The notes beneath the pieces were generated by a model that saw only the letters and a list, made by a program, of their open reading frames with translations, did no database searches and was not told the origin of the DNA. Below, piece by piece: positions 21,252 to 30,358 of a stretch of DNA of 64,000 bases. This DNA is from Microbulbifer mangrovi. GTDB taxonomy: Bacteria; Pseudomonadota; Gammaproteobacteria; Pseudomonadales; Cellvibrionaceae. Where the stretch lies: contig NZ_LZDE01000345.1 in assembly GCF_002009015.1 (NCBI RefSeq), positions 1 through 64,000 of the forward strand. The letters are read 5' to 3'. The position numbers and the translations under genes were made by a program. Every line of letters begins with the position of its first letter. Positions within the stretch are counted from its first letter, which is position 1.

Positions 21252-22010
21252 TTGGCATTGTGTAATCCGGCCATCAAGTCAGCGGGCCCACTGGAACAAT
21301 ATGGCGTGAAGTTTTCACCTATCTGGTTGATTGTCATCAGCACCGCCACCGTGGCAGTGGTGCTCTCAATCCTGCACTATTTTGATCTGGACGACCGGCT
21401 TATCGAGCTGATGCAGTGGATGGATACCCTCGGATGGCAGGCGGGCATCTGGTTTATATTGGTCATCGCTCTGGCAATTATTTTCCTGTTCCCTGGCGTG
21501 GTATTTACCATGGGGGCGGGATTTGTGTTTGGCGTGGTCAAGGGCACCATCTACGTGGTTCTGGGCACCGTACTGGGGGCGGCAATTGCCTTCCTGATTT
21601 CCCGCTACCTTCTTGGAAAGCGCGCTTCAGAATGGCTGCTCTCCAAAATCAAGCCGGCCAATCTTGGGGATATCCTGCGCGATGAAGGCTGGCGGATGGT
21701 CATGCTGACACGTATGGTGCCCCTGTTCCCGTTCAAACTATCCAATTACTTCTTCGGGCTGACCCCTCTCAAGTTTCGGGACTTCTGTATCGGGAACTTC
21801 ATCGGTGTCATCCCTATCACAGTCAACAATGTCTATGTGGGATCTATCGCTGCGGATTTAGCGAGTATCGGCACCGAGCGCAGCGCACGCACGCCCACAG
21901 AGTGGACGCTCTACGGCCTCGGGTTTTTGCTCGCAATCATCGCGATTATCGGCCTCACCCGTATGGCACGCCGCGCCCTCAATCAGAAAATCGACGAAGG
22001 AGAGCTCTGA
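21252..22010 (+). CDS. TVP38/TMEM64 (VTT domain) membrane protein
   Basis: DedA-superfamily membrane protein of up to 252 aa. The VTT core includes FPGVVFTMGAGFVFGVVKGTIY, GAAIAFLISRYLLGKR and LTRMVPLFPFKLSNYFFGLT, with about five TM segments. VTT proteins are lipid scramblases or flippases in characterised cases. The start is uncertain: TTG at 21252 or GTG at 21306; an AAGGAG at 21226 has no start codon at proper spacing. The stop TGA shares a base with the ATG of the next gene (TGATG), so translation is coupled. Confidence 0.85.
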   Translation: MALCNPAIKSAGPLEQYGVKFSPIWLIVISTATVAVVLSILHYFDLDDRLIELMQWMDTLGWQAGIWFILVIALAIIFLFPGVVFTMGAGFVFGVVKGTIYVVLGTVLGAAIAFLISRYLLGKRASEWLLSKIKPANLGDILRDEGWRMVMLTRMVPLFPFKLSNYFFGLTPLKFRDFCIGNFIGVIPITVNNVYVGSIAADLASIGTERSARTPTEWTLYGLGFLLAIIAIIGLTRMARRALNQKIDEGEL

Positions 22011-24259
22011 TGCCCTGGATGAAATGGCTTCCCTGGCGGTTTTTCGTGCGCAAATTTGCCACTTCTCACGGGTTCCTCGACCCACTTACCCTGATGGCGA
22101 GACTGCAGCGATTTGCCGAACCCTCTGAAGTCAGTGAACCCATTGAGCTGTTACGCGCAGGCGCGATATTTCATGCCCGGGCATTGATCAACAGCAAGGT
22201 CATCCAGCACAACCTGGACTGGGTATGGCCCTATTGGATCGAGCGCCAGTTCGACCCCGCGGATGTTTCGTTCATCCCACGCGCGTTTTCGATCACCCAC
22301 TGCAACCTCAGCCACCGTAACTGGACTGCAGTCGGCGTACCGGACAGCGAGGAAATGCCGATTGTCGATCCACGCGGATTACTGATTCCTCACTACGATG
22401 GCTGGTCTATAGACAGCTGGGTGATCGGCGACGACGGCTCTGTACTTTATCCATCACAAAGAGATGACGTAGATCAGCAACTGGTAATGGACGAAAAGCT
22501 CGGGGTCTCTATAGATACCACCTCGTCCACAGAGTCGGCCGAATTGAACTGCCGCGTGTGGGCAGAACTGAGCGAACACAGCAACAACTGCCATATGCAG
22601 TTGCGCGCGCAACACCAGAGCGGTGGCTGGTTGGTAGTCTCCCTGCGCCCCTACAATCCGGAGGGCGTCGCCTTCGTCCACAAAGTAGTGCTCGGTGACA
22701 ACCGGGATCAGTGGCTGGTAGACGGGCGTAACAAAGTATTGTTCGACCGCCCGGTTGACCGCCACCACGCGTCCGATTATCACCGCGGAGATATCTCCCT
22801 CTACCTCCGCGATGAATCCAATGAGACCCACGCGGAATGTGAAGTGGGTATGGCGACAGCCGCAGCGCTATTTCGCATTGAACCCGGTGATACCGTAGAC
22901 ACACTGTTGACGATTCCGCAGCACTGCAAGCTCAACACGCGCAATGCTAGGACCAGCTGGAAGGAAAACCTTCAGAAGCACTGCGCGATGAGCGTGCCCG
23001 ACAGTGAAATGCAGTTTCTTTACGATGCGGCGGTACGCTCGCTGATTCTGCATTCCCCCCACGACGTCTATCCGGGCCCCTATACCTACAAACGCTTCTG
23101 GTTCCGCGATGCTGCGTTTATGATCCAGTCGCTACTGCATGCCGGCCTGCTGGACCGCGCTTCGCGCGCTCTGGAGCGCTTTCCATCGCGCCAGAAGCGC
23201 AATGGATATTTTCATTCGCAAGATGGCGAGTGGGATTCCAACGGGGAAGCACTGTGGATTATCGACCAGTACTGCCGGATTACCGGCAACAAACTAAAGC
23301 AGGAATGGCTCGACCCGGTACTGCGTGGTACCCACTGGATTCACAACAAGCGCCAACCCAAAGATGACAGCCTTACCGGTGGCCTGCTACCCGCAGGGTT
23401 TAGCGCCGAGCACCTCGGCCCCAACGACTGCTATTTCTGGGATGATTTTTGGGGCATCGCCGGCCAGCTTTCCGCGGTCGCCATCTGCAACCGGGAGGGA
23501 CACACCCAGGATGCGGACACATTCCAGCACCACGCGGATGATTTCATGCTGACGGTGGACAATGCGCTGGAGAAATGCGCTGCCCGTCTTGATCGTCCCG
23601 CCATGCCTGCATCCCCCAAGCGCAGGCTCGACGCCGGCGCCATTGGCTCGATTGCGGCCGGCTACCCGCTCAAGCTATACCCTGAAGACGATCCGCGACT
23701 GCTCGACCTGGTGGAATTCCTGATGGAAAACTGCTTTGTCTCGGGTGGCTTCTTCCAGGACATGATTCACTCCGGTATCAATGCTTATCTGACTATCCAC
23801 GTCGCACAAGTACTCCTGCGTGCGGGAGACCCACGCTGTATCGATCTGATGCGTAACGTGGCGAAGCTCGCATCGCCCACCGGGCAATGGCCAGAAGCGA
23901 TTCATCCGCACTCTTTCGGAGGATGCATGGGGGACGGTCAGCACGCTTGGGCCGCTGCGGAATGGGTCACCATGCAGCGCAATTGTTTTGTTCGCGAGGA
24001 AGGCGACTCGCTGATACTTGCCTCGGGCCTGCCACCGGAGTGGTTAAACGATACCAGCGCTCAGAAACCGATCCGCTTCGGGCCTGCACCCACACATTTC
24101 GGAACCATTTCCATTGAAATCACTCCAGGAGAAAGGCCGCGTATTTCCTGGTCCGGCAAATGGCACGATGAGGCGCCGCCGATTGAAATTCGGGCGTTCG
24201 GTTACCAGCCGGTGGTTGTTGATGCCGGCATAGAAATGTTGGAGTTGCAGCCCAAGTGA
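22010..24259 (+). CDS. glycogen-debranching-like / six-hairpin glycosidase family protein
   Basis: 749-aa cytosolic protein without signal peptide. The C-terminal two-thirds has features of (alpha/alpha)6 glycosidases of the amylo-alpha-1,6-glucosidase/GH63 type: FWFRDAAFMIQSLLHAGLLDRA, then GEWDSNGEALWIIDQYCRITGN, NDCYFWDDFWGIAGQL and EWVTMQRNCFVR. Acidic residues in WFRD and EWDSNGE are candidate catalytic ones. The first roughly 300 residues are beta-rich. GAAGGAGAG precedes the ATG, which overlaps the VTT gene stop. The stop in turn overlaps the next GTG by 4 bp, so three genes are coupled. The substrate is not known; hydrolysis of an alpha-glucosyl product made by the neighbouring GT4 enzyme is an inference. 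Confidence 0.75.
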   Translation: MPWMKWLPWRFFVRKFATSHGFLDPLTLMARLQRFAEPSEVSEPIELLRAGAIFHARALINSKVIQHNLDWVWPYWIERQFDPADVSFIPRAFSITHCNLSHRNWTAVGVPDSEEMPIVDPRGLLIPHYDGWSIDSWVIGDDGSVLYPSQRDDVDQQLVMDEKLGVSIDTTSSTESAELNCRVWAELSEHSNNCHMQLRAQHQSGGWLVVSLRPYNPEGVAFVHKVVLGDNRDQWLVDGRNKVLFDRPVDRHHASDYHRGDISLYLRDESNETHAECEVGMATAAALFRIEPGDTVDTLLTIPQHCKLNTRNARTSWKENLQKHCAMSVPDSEMQFLYDAAVRSLILHSPHDVYPGPYTYKRFWFRDAAFMIQSLLHAGLLDRASRALERFPSRQKRNGYFHSQDGEWDSNGEALWIIDQYCRITGNKLKQEWLDPVLRGTHWIHNKRQPKDDSLTGGLLPAGFSAEHLGPNDCYFWDDFWGIAGQLSAVAICNREGHTQDADTFQHHADDFMLTVDNALEKCAARLDRPAMPASPKRRLDAGAIGSIAAGYPLKLYPEDDPRLLDLVEFLMENCFVSGGFFQDMIHSGINAYLTIHVAQVLLRAGDPRCIDLMRNVAKLASPTGQWPEAIHPHSFGGCMGDGQHAWAAAEWVTMQRNCFVREEGDSLILASGLPPEWLNDTSAQKPIRFGPAPTHFGTISIEITPGERPRISWSGKWHDEAPPIEIRAFGYQPVVVDAGIEMLELQPK

Positions 24260-25545
24260 ACATAGTGATGCTCACCAACACCTACCTTCCGCACGTCGGC
24301 GGAGTGGCGCGATCCGTACAGGCTTTCTGTAACGAATACCGTAAACGTGGGCACCAGGTGCTGGTAGTCGCCCCGGAGTTCTCCGAAAAAATCGCCAACG
24401 AGAAGGACGTGGTCCGTGTTCCGGCAATACAGAACTTTAACGGCAGCGACTTTTCCGTCGCCCTCCCCCTATCAGGCGAACTTACCGAGAGACTGGATTT
24501 CTTTGAGCCAGACCTGGTGCATTCCCACCACCCTTTTTTGCTGGGAATGACCGCCCTGCGTATTGCCCGCAGCCGCGAACTGCCACTTATATTTACTCAT
24601 CACACCCTTTACGAGCGCTATACCCATTACGTTCCGGCAGACTCGGAAGCGCTGAAACGTTTTGTGATTGAGCTGGCGACTCGCTACGGAAATCTCGCCA
24701 GTATGGTCTTTGCTCCGAGCGAGAGCGTCGCGGAGCTACTCCACGAGCGCGGTGTCAAAACGCCGATTCAGGTCGTACCCACTGGCGTCAAGCTGGAAGA
24801 CTACCAGCACGGCAACGGCAAGAAGGCGCGGGAACAGTACGGCATTCCCGAAAATGCATTTGTCGTCGGCCATCTGGGTCGCCTGGCGGAAGAAAAAAAC
24901 CTCATTTTTCTATCTGAAGCCGTGATCGAGTTGATGGTACGCAATGACGACCTGCACTTTCTGGTGGTCGGCACCGGTCCAATCCAGGACCGTATACGCG
25001 CCCTGTTCGAAGAGCACCGGCTGGGCCATCGACTGCACCTTACCGGCACTCTACAGGGACAGCCCCAGAGCGACGCCTACAATGCGATGGATGTGTTCGG
25101 ATTTGCATCCACCAGCGAAACCCAGGGCATGGTACTCACCGAAGCCATGGCCGCGGGCGTACCGGTAGTAGCGCTGGATGCGAGCGGGTGTCGCGAAGTC
25201 GTCGAGGACCGGATAAACGGCCGCCTGATCCTGAAGCAAAGCACCCGGGAAATGATCGGCGGCCTGCAGTGGGTATATGATCTGCCCACCGGCGAATACC
25301 GGGAACTCTGTCAGGCGGCGCGAGAAACGGCAGAGCGCTTTTCCATGGAAAACTGTGCGACTGCCGCGTTAAACCACTATCAATCGCTGGTCCACCAGCA
25401 CTGGCCTCTGGATGACTCCCTCTATGCCCAATGGATGCGCCTGCGCAATATGATCGGCGCGCAGTGGGAAATCATCGAGGGGGTGACCAGCGCGGCCAGT
25501 GCCGCACTGGATCCGGAACACTCCAGCAAAAGCCACTTGCAGTAA
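24256..25545 (+). CDS. GT4 family glycosyltransferase
   Basis: 429-aa retaining glycosyltransferase with GT-B fold. It begins MNIVMLTNTYLPHVGGVARSV, the donor/acceptor loop typical of diacylglycerol glucosyltransferases and related GT4 enzymes. The acceptor-side EPDLVHSHHPFLLG and FTHHTLYERYTHYVP follow. The donor site holds GHLGRLAEEKNL and the E-x7-E motif SETQGMVLTEAMAAGVPVVA. The start is GTG in a 4-bp overlap (GTGA) with the glycosidase-like gene. Similarity to 1,2-diacylglycerol 3-glucosyltransferases is from memory, so the acceptor (lipid or other) is open. Confidence 0.85.
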   Translation: MNIVMLTNTYLPHVGGVARSVQAFCNEYRKRGHQVLVVAPEFSEKIANEKDVVRVPAIQNFNGSDFSVALPLSGELTERLDFFEPDLVHSHHPFLLGMTALRIARSRELPLIFTHHTLYERYTHYVPADSEALKRFVIELATRYGNLASMVFAPSESVAELLHERGVKTPIQVVPTGVKLEDYQHGNGKKAREQYGIPENAFVVGHLGRLAEEKNLIFLSEAVIELMVRNDDLHFLVVGTGPIQDRIRALFEEHRLGHRLHLTGTLQGQPQSDAYNAMDVFGFASTSETQGMVLTEAMAAGVPVVALDASGCREVVEDRINGRLILKQSTREMIGGLQWVYDLPTGEYRELCQAARETAERFSMENCATAALNHYQSLVHQHWPLDDSLYAQWMRLRNMIGAQWEIIEGVTSAASAALDPEHSSKSHLQ

Positions 25546-25581
25546 TCCCGACAACCCCGGAATGGAATTGGACTGTTCCCC

Positions 25582-28158
25582 ATGATGACCCGTATCGAGA
25601 GCACCCTGCGCCGTTGGCGACGCCGGATCAGCCGCAGCGAGTGGCTGGCGCGGATGCTCAAGCTACAGATCAATGAACGGGATCCAGATGCACCTGCGCT
25701 GGTGCTCATCCAGATTGACGGCCTCGCCCGCCCGCAGCTCGACAAGGCGCTTGCGGACGGGAAAATGCCGTTCCTGAAAAAGCTTATTGAGCGAGAGCAC
25801 TACCACCTGGATCACATGTACTCAGGGGTGCCGGCGACCACACCTGCAGTACAGGCAGAGATTTTTTATGGAGTGAAAGCTGCCGTACCGGCGTTCGGGT
25901 TCATGTCCACCGATTCCCAGGAAATGCTGCGGATGTACGAATCCAACGCAGCCAACAAGATTGAAAAACAACTCAGCGATGCGGGCCATGAACCCCTGCT
26001 CAAGCAGGGAAGCTGTTATGTCAGTGTATTCCGGGCCGGCGCCGATAATGACGAGGCTCACTTCTGCCCCGCCTCTACCGGCTGGGGTCCCTCCCTGAAA
26101 GAAGCCGGGCCCCTTGCACTGATCGTCCTGGTACTTGCCAACCTCTGGAGCCTGATCCGTACCGGGGCGTTGCTGTTCCTGGAACTGGTGCTTTCGGTGG
26201 TGGATTTCTTCCGCGGCCTGACGGATGGCGAGGATTTCCTGCGTGAACTGATGTTCATCCCCACCCGTATCGCGATCACCATCCTGATGCGCGAACTCTC
26301 CACGGTCGGTGTGAAAATCGATATTGCCCGCGGGCTGCCGGTGATTTACATCAATCTGCTCGGATATGACGAGCAAGCGCACCGCCGCGGCCCCAGCTCC
26401 AAATTCGCACACTGGACCCTCAAGGGTATCGACGATGCGATCGCGCGGATCTGGCGCGCCGCGCACCGCTCTTCGCGCAGGCACTACGATGTCTGGATTT
26501 ACTCGGACCACGGGCAGGAAGACAGCATTCCCTACGAAACCCGGCACGGTCGCAGCTTTGCCGATGCGGTCAGCGAGGCTCTCTCGGACCTGCCGCAGAA
26601 TCCCCGCGGCTATCTCGCAGCGGGTGATCACGGGGTACAACTCCAGCGGGTAAGGCTATTTGGCGGGCAATGGGTGCAAAAGCTGTTCCCCATTGAGGAC
26701 CCCGACGAGAACGTCGTCGGCGACGCACCGATGGCGCTCTCGGCAATGGGACCGTTGGCCCTGCTTTACAACATCCACTGTAAAGGCACCCCGGCACCTG
26801 AAATCGCCAGGCTGATCGTCGAGAAAACCCATGCTCCCATGGTGCTCTACGAAGATAAGGACGCAACCGAGCCTGGCCCCGATGGCGAGCCAGTTACCAA
26901 GATACGCGGTTGGTGGCGACATGGCGCATTCTCGCTACCGGAAGACGGCCACAAGGTGATGGGAAACGATCACCCCTTTGTCGACGAAGCCGTAGAGGAT
27001 CTGGCCAACCTGTGTCGACACCCCGATGCGGGCGATTTCGTGGTAAGCGGTTGGTGTGCGGGACACGAAAGCATCAGTTTTGCCATCGAAAGCGGCAGCC
27101 ATGGCGGCGCCGGCCCGAATGAGACTCATGCATTCGCGCTGATGCCGGGAGATATTCACTTCCCGGAAAACGGACTCGGACACTGGCGCCCCAAAGATAT
27201 CCGCAACGCGGCACTGGCTTTCCTCGAGGCGCAACCGGCAGAGCAACTTAAGTCACCGCCGGCAGTGAGCGTCGCCGCAGATTCGGGAACCCCCAACGCT
27301 CCGGATGGTAATTTATACGCAGAGCCCAGGCGCGAGCATTCTGCGGACATCTCTACCAAACGCGATACGTTCAAGACCTACAAGAACCTGCGGGTGATGA
27401 CCTACAACGTGCATATCTGCAAGGGAGTAGACGGAAAGCTGTCACCCGAGCGTATCGCGCGGGTGATTGCGCGCTACTCGCCGGATGTGGTCGCCCTGCA
27501 GGAGGTGGATGTACGCAGAAAGCGCACCGGAAGCATTGACCAGGCACATCAGATTTCACGTCTGCTGTCCATGGACTGCCACTTCCAACCGGCAATGCAT
27601 CTGGAAGACGAGCGCTACGGAGACGCGATCATGTCCCCCCACCCCCTGCGACTGGTGCGCAAGGATATCCTGCCTGGACCGGCAAAGCGCTCAATCCACC
27701 ACGGACGCGCAGAGCCTCGCGGCGCATTGTGGATGGAGCTGGATTTCCACGGCACCCTGATTCAGCTCTTCAATACCCACCTGGGACTGAGCAAGGGCGA
27801 GCGATTGCGGCAAGTCGATGCATTGCTCGGTCCGGGTTGGATGGGCCACCCGAACTGTACCCAGCCAAGAGTCCTGGTGGGCGACTTCAATGCCTTGCCG
27901 AATTCGGCGGAAATCAAACGTATCACCCAGGTGCTCGCCGACGCACAGCTACAGTTACCGGGTCACAAACCGAAAGGAACTTTCTTCAGCCGCTTGCCAA
28001 AGGCGCGTATCGACTATGTATTTGCCGATAGCGAGCTGGCGGTAAACGGCATTCTGGTACCGCGCAGCGAACTCACCAGGCTCGCGTCAGACCACCTGCC
28101 GCTGATCGTCGACCTGAAAGTCCCGATACCGGGCGACGGCAGTCACCGGGCGCAGTAA
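25582..28158 (+). CDS. fusion of alkaline-phosphatase-superfamily phosphodiesterase and EEP-family phosphatase
   Basis: 858-aa two-domain protein. Residues about 40-575 are a type I phosphodiesterase/nucleotide pyrophosphatase domain: VLIQIDGLARPQLDKAL, SGVPATTPAVQAEIFYG with the nucleophile Thr, GYDEQAHRRGP and YSDHGQED as metal ligands. A hydrophobic hairpin (ALIVLVLANLWSLI and LLFLELVLSVVDFF) is inserted near 175-215, so it is likely membrane-attached. Residues 606-858 are an endonuclease/exonuclease/phosphatase domain: MTYNVHICKG, VVALQEVD, LFNTHLGL, VGDFNALP and SDHLPLIVDL. EEP members include sphingomyelinase and phospholipase C-type enzymes as well as nucleases. It starts 36 bp behind the GT4 gene. 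Confidence 0.85.
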   Translation: MMTRIESTLRRWRRRISRSEWLARMLKLQINERDPDAPALVLIQIDGLARPQLDKALADGKMPFLKKLIEREHYHLDHMYSGVPATTPAVQAEIFYGVKAAVPAFGFMSTDSQEMLRMYESNAANKIEKQLSDAGHEPLLKQGSCYVSVFRAGADNDEAHFCPASTGWGPSLKEAGPLALIVLVLANLWSLIRTGALLFLELVLSVVDFFRGLTDGEDFLRELMFIPTRIAITILMRELSTVGVKIDIARGLPVIYINLLGYDEQAHRRGPSSKFAHWTLKGIDDAIARIWRAAHRSSRRHYDVWIYSDHGQEDSIPYETRHGRSFADAVSEALSDLPQNPRGYLAAGDHGVQLQRVRLFGGQWVQKLFPIEDPDENVVGDAPMALSAMGPLALLYNIHCKGTPAPEIARLIVEKTHAPMVLYEDKDATEPGPDGEPVTKIRGWWRHGAFSLPEDGHKVMGNDHPFVDEAVEDLANLCRHPDAGDFVVSGWCAGHESISFAIESGSHGGAGPNETHAFALMPGDIHFPENGLGHWRPKDIRNAALAFLEAQPAEQLKSPPAVSVAADSGTPNAPDGNLYAEPRREHSADISTKRDTFKTYKNLRVMTYNVHICKGVDGKLSPERIARVIARYSPDVVALQEVDVRRKRTGSIDQAHQISRLLSMDCHFQPAMHLEDERYGDAIMSPHPLRLVRKDILPGPAKRSIHHGRAEPRGALWMELDFHGTLIQLFNTHLGLSKGERLRQVDALLGPGWMGHPNCTQPRVLVGDFNALPNSAEIKRITQVLADAQLQLPGHKPKGTFFSRLPKARIDYVFADSELAVNGILVPRSELTRLASDHLPLIVDLKVPIPGDGSHRAQ

Positions 28159-28178
28159 CGGGAGGCACGAGCAAAGCG

Positions 28179-28712
28179 TTACTGGAGCAGGGAGCGAACC
28201 TGCTCTTCCCGGGAAGCGCGCATGCCGGCAGTACGCCCTTCCTCGATCGCAATCTCCAGAGGGATGCCGTTGCGGGCCCGGTAGATGGCCCAGACCGCCC
28301 CGGCCCGGTTGCCACTGCCGCAATGAAGCAGCAGGGGCGCGGCGCCCCCATCCGCAAGGATCTCTCCGAGGCGGGCAATCTGTGCGTCGCTGGGAACGCC
28401 TTTGTCGATGGGCAGGTTGAAGTAAGTCATGCCCGCGGCCTCGACCGCCACGCGCTCCTCCTCAGTGCCCTCTTCCGGGGTGCGCAGGTCGATAATGGTC
28501 CGGAAGCCCTTACTCTTCAGTGATTCCACCTGCGCAAGATCTATACTGCCTCCAGTGGCCAGATATGGGCGCAGGCGATTGTAATTCATGACCTCCGCCC
28601 CCATATTGTCACCAAAGGGCACCTGTGCGGAGTCGGTCTCCGCCATTGTCATTGGTACAGTGGTCACGACAGCCACCAAAGACAGTGCGAACAGCGTTTC
28701 AAGCAATTTCAT
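28179..28712 (-). CDS. secreted dual-specificity/tyrosine-phosphatase-like protein
   Basis: 177-aa protein from the ATG at 28712, with AGGAG 8 nt upstream. An N-terminal signal peptide (KLLETLFALSLVAVVTTVPMTMA) directs it to the periplasm. The DSP/beta-lactamase-hydrolase-like phosphatase domain follows, with GFRTIIDLRTPEEG and the active-site loop HCGSGNRAG, which fits CX5R with Cys nucleophile and Arg. The usual general-acid Asp may lie in IDLRTPEEG or NLPIDKG. It converges on the phosphodiesterase fusion gene. A phosphoester substrate linked to that cluster is possible but unproven. Confidence 0.8.
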   Translation of the reverse strand: MKLLETLFALSLVAVVTTVPMTMAETDSAQVPFGDNMGAEVMNYNRLRPYLATGGSIDLAQVESLKSKGFRTIIDLRTPEEGTEEERVAVEAAGMTYFNLPIDKGVPSDAQIARLGEILADGGAAPLLLHCGSGNRAGAVWAIYRARNGIPLEIAIEEGRTAGMRASREEQVRSLLQ

Positions 28713-28779
28713 TTTCAGTACTCCTGTTTGTGCGCTATTTTGCCCCAACTATTTGAAGATCGTCGAACCCAGTGCCTAC

Positions 28780-28808
28780 TTGAAGGTCCAATGCGCTGGT
28801 TATATGAT
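28780..28808 (+). promoter_or_regulatory. promoter of yccA (and tus genes)
   Basis: TTGAAG (28780-28785) and TATGAT (28803-28808) are separated by 17 bp on the plus strand. The -10 is 36 bp ahead of the yccA ATG. Confidence 0.6.
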
Positions 28809-28844
28809 CCCGAGAGATTTTATATTCACTAGCAGGAGACGCTA

Positions 28845-29525
28845 ATGCAGCCCGAAGTTTATTCACACTCTGGAGCGCTGGACCGCTCGGAGTCCGCCAA
28901 AGTATTGCGCAATACTTACGCTCTGCTGGCAATGACTGTTCTGTTCAGCGCAGTCACTGCCGGTGTATCCATGGCTATCGGCATGGGCCGCGGCATGAGC
29001 CTGATCTGCTCCATCGCAGCGATTGTTCTGGTCTGGTTTGTTCTGCCGCGCACTGCCAATTCTGCGTCCGGTGTGGGCGTTGTGTTCGCGTTCACCGGCC
29101 TGCTGGGTGCCTCCCTCGGCCCGATGCTGAACCACTACGTCGGCCTGGCGGGTGGCGGCCAGATTGTTATGCAGGCGCTGGGTACCACCGCGCTGATCTT
29201 CTTCGCACTGTCTGCCTATGTGCTGACTACCCGCAAGGACTTCAGCTTCATGGGCGGCTTCCTGTTCGTGGGCCTGATCGCGGTACTGGTATGTGCCCTC
29301 GGCCTGATGATCGCCAGCTTCTTCGGCGTGCACCTGCCGCTGGCCAGCGTTGCCCTGAGCGGCGTGATTGCCCTGCTGTTCTCCGGTTTCATCCTGTATG
29401 ACACCAGCCGCATCGTGAATGGCGGTGAGACCAACTACATCATGGCGACCACCTCCCTGTACCTGAACATCCTGAACCTGTTCACCAGCCTGCTGCACAT
29501 CTTCGGCTTCGCTTCCGACGACTGA
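28845..29525 (+). CDS. yccA: Bax inhibitor-1/YccA family membrane protein
   Basis: 226-aa inner-membrane protein with about seven TM helices. In E. coli YccA is a substrate and modulator of the FtsH protease. Typical features: the N-terminal LRNTYALLAMTVLFSAVTAG and the C-terminal SGFILYDTSRIVNGGETNYI, whose Asp residues belong to the BI-1 pH-sensing/Ca2+ core. GGAGAC lies just upstream of the ATG. It is next to the tus genes as E. coli yccA is next to tusE, but an intrinsic terminator separates them. Confidence 0.93.
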   Translation: MQPEVYSHSGALDRSESAKVLRNTYALLAMTVLFSAVTAGVSMAIGMGRGMSLICSIAAIVLVWFVLPRTANSASGVGVVFAFTGLLGASLGPMLNHYVGLAGGGQIVMQALGTTALIFFALSAYVLTTRKDFSFMGGFLFVGLIAVLVCALGLMIASFFGVHLPLASVALSGVIALLFSGFILYDTSRIVNGGETNYIMATTSLYLNILNLFTSLLHIFGFASDD

Positions 29526-29551
29526 TCAGCCCACTGAGCAAGTTCACACAG

Positions 29552-29577
29552 TGCCCCGCTCCGCGGGGCATTTTTTT
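29552..29577 (+). terminator. terminator after yccA
   Basis: The stem TGCCCCGC/GCGGGGCA with a 3-nt loop (29552-29570) is followed by seven T. It lies 26 bp after the yccA stop and 18 bp before tusD. Confidence 0.9.
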
Positions 29578-29594
29578 ATCGGTAACACCCAATC

Positions 29595-29987
29595 ATGCAA
29601 TTCACTCTCGTCGTCTACGGCGCACCCCATGCTTCCGAAGGTGCTAACACGGCACTGCGCTTCGCACGCGCCGTGCTTGCCTCCGGACACGGTATCTACC
29701 GGGTATTCTTCTACGGCGATGGCGTACATAACGGCAGTGCGTTGGTGGCGCCCCCACAGGATGAGCAGGACCTGCTGTCCCAGTGGCAGGATTTAAAAAT
29801 CGCGCACAACCTGGATCTGACCCTCTGTATCGCTGCCGCCCAGCGTCGCGGCGTGCTGAACGACAGTGAAGCATCGCGCCTGGAAAAACCCTCCGGTAAC
29901 ATGGCCGACGGATTTGAGCTGGCTGGTCTTGGACAGCTGGCCGAAGCTGCGGCGGTCAGTGATCGCATCGTGACATTTGGAAGCTGA
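29595..29987 (+). CDS. tusD: sulfurtransferase complex subunit TusD
   Basis: Sulfur-relay subunit of the TusBCD hexamer that passes persulfide from TusA to TusE for 2-thiolation of tRNA wobble uridine (mnm5s2U). 130 aa, DsrE-like fold. The persulfide-carrying Cys is in LTLCIAAAQRRGV (E. coli Cys78 context). Only 4 bp separate it from tusC. Gene order D-C-B matches E. coli yheNML. Confidence 0.95.
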   Translation: MQFTLVVYGAPHASEGANTALRFARAVLASGHGIYRVFFYGDGVHNGSALVAPPQDEQDLLSQWQDLKIAHNLDLTLCIAAAQRRGVLNDSEASRLEKPSGNMADGFELAGLGQLAEAAAVSDRIVTFGS

Positions 29988-29991
29988 TCCT

Positions 29992-30357
29992 ATGGCGCAA
30001 GAAAAAACACTGCTGGCAATGTGCCGCCACGCTCCATACGGACACACGATCGCCCGAGAAGGGCTGGAAGCGGTTCTCGCCTGTGCGGCAATGGATCAGG
30101 TTCCCGAAGTGTTGTTCATTAACGACGGCGTCCTGCAGCTGCTGGAACAGAACCCGAAAACCATTGGCGAGAAAAACCTGCGCAGGAATCTACAGGCTTT
30201 GCCGATGTTCGGTGTGGAAACGCTGCATGTATGCCGTCGGAGCCTGGAAGAGCGCGGCATCTCACTCGATAACATTGACGTACCCGGAGCCGCGCTTGCG
30301 TTAGTGGACAATCCAGGCCCCTATATCGCCGGCTTCGATCAGGTTTTGAGCTTTTGA
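29992..30357 (+). CDS. tusC: sulfurtransferase complex subunit TusC
   Basis: DsrF-like subunit of TusBCD, 121 aa from the ATG at 29992. It has the DsrE/F fold (TLLAMCRHAPYGHTIAREGLEAVLACAAMD, EVLFINDGVLQLLE). Tightly packed: its stop is 1 bp before the tusB start. Confidence 0.93.
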   Translation: MAQEKTLLAMCRHAPYGHTIAREGLEAVLACAAMDQVPEVLFINDGVLQLLEQNPKTIGEKNLRRNLQALPMFGVETLHVCRRSLEERGISLDNIDVPGAALALVDNPGPYIAGFDQVLSF

Positions 30358-30358
30358 C

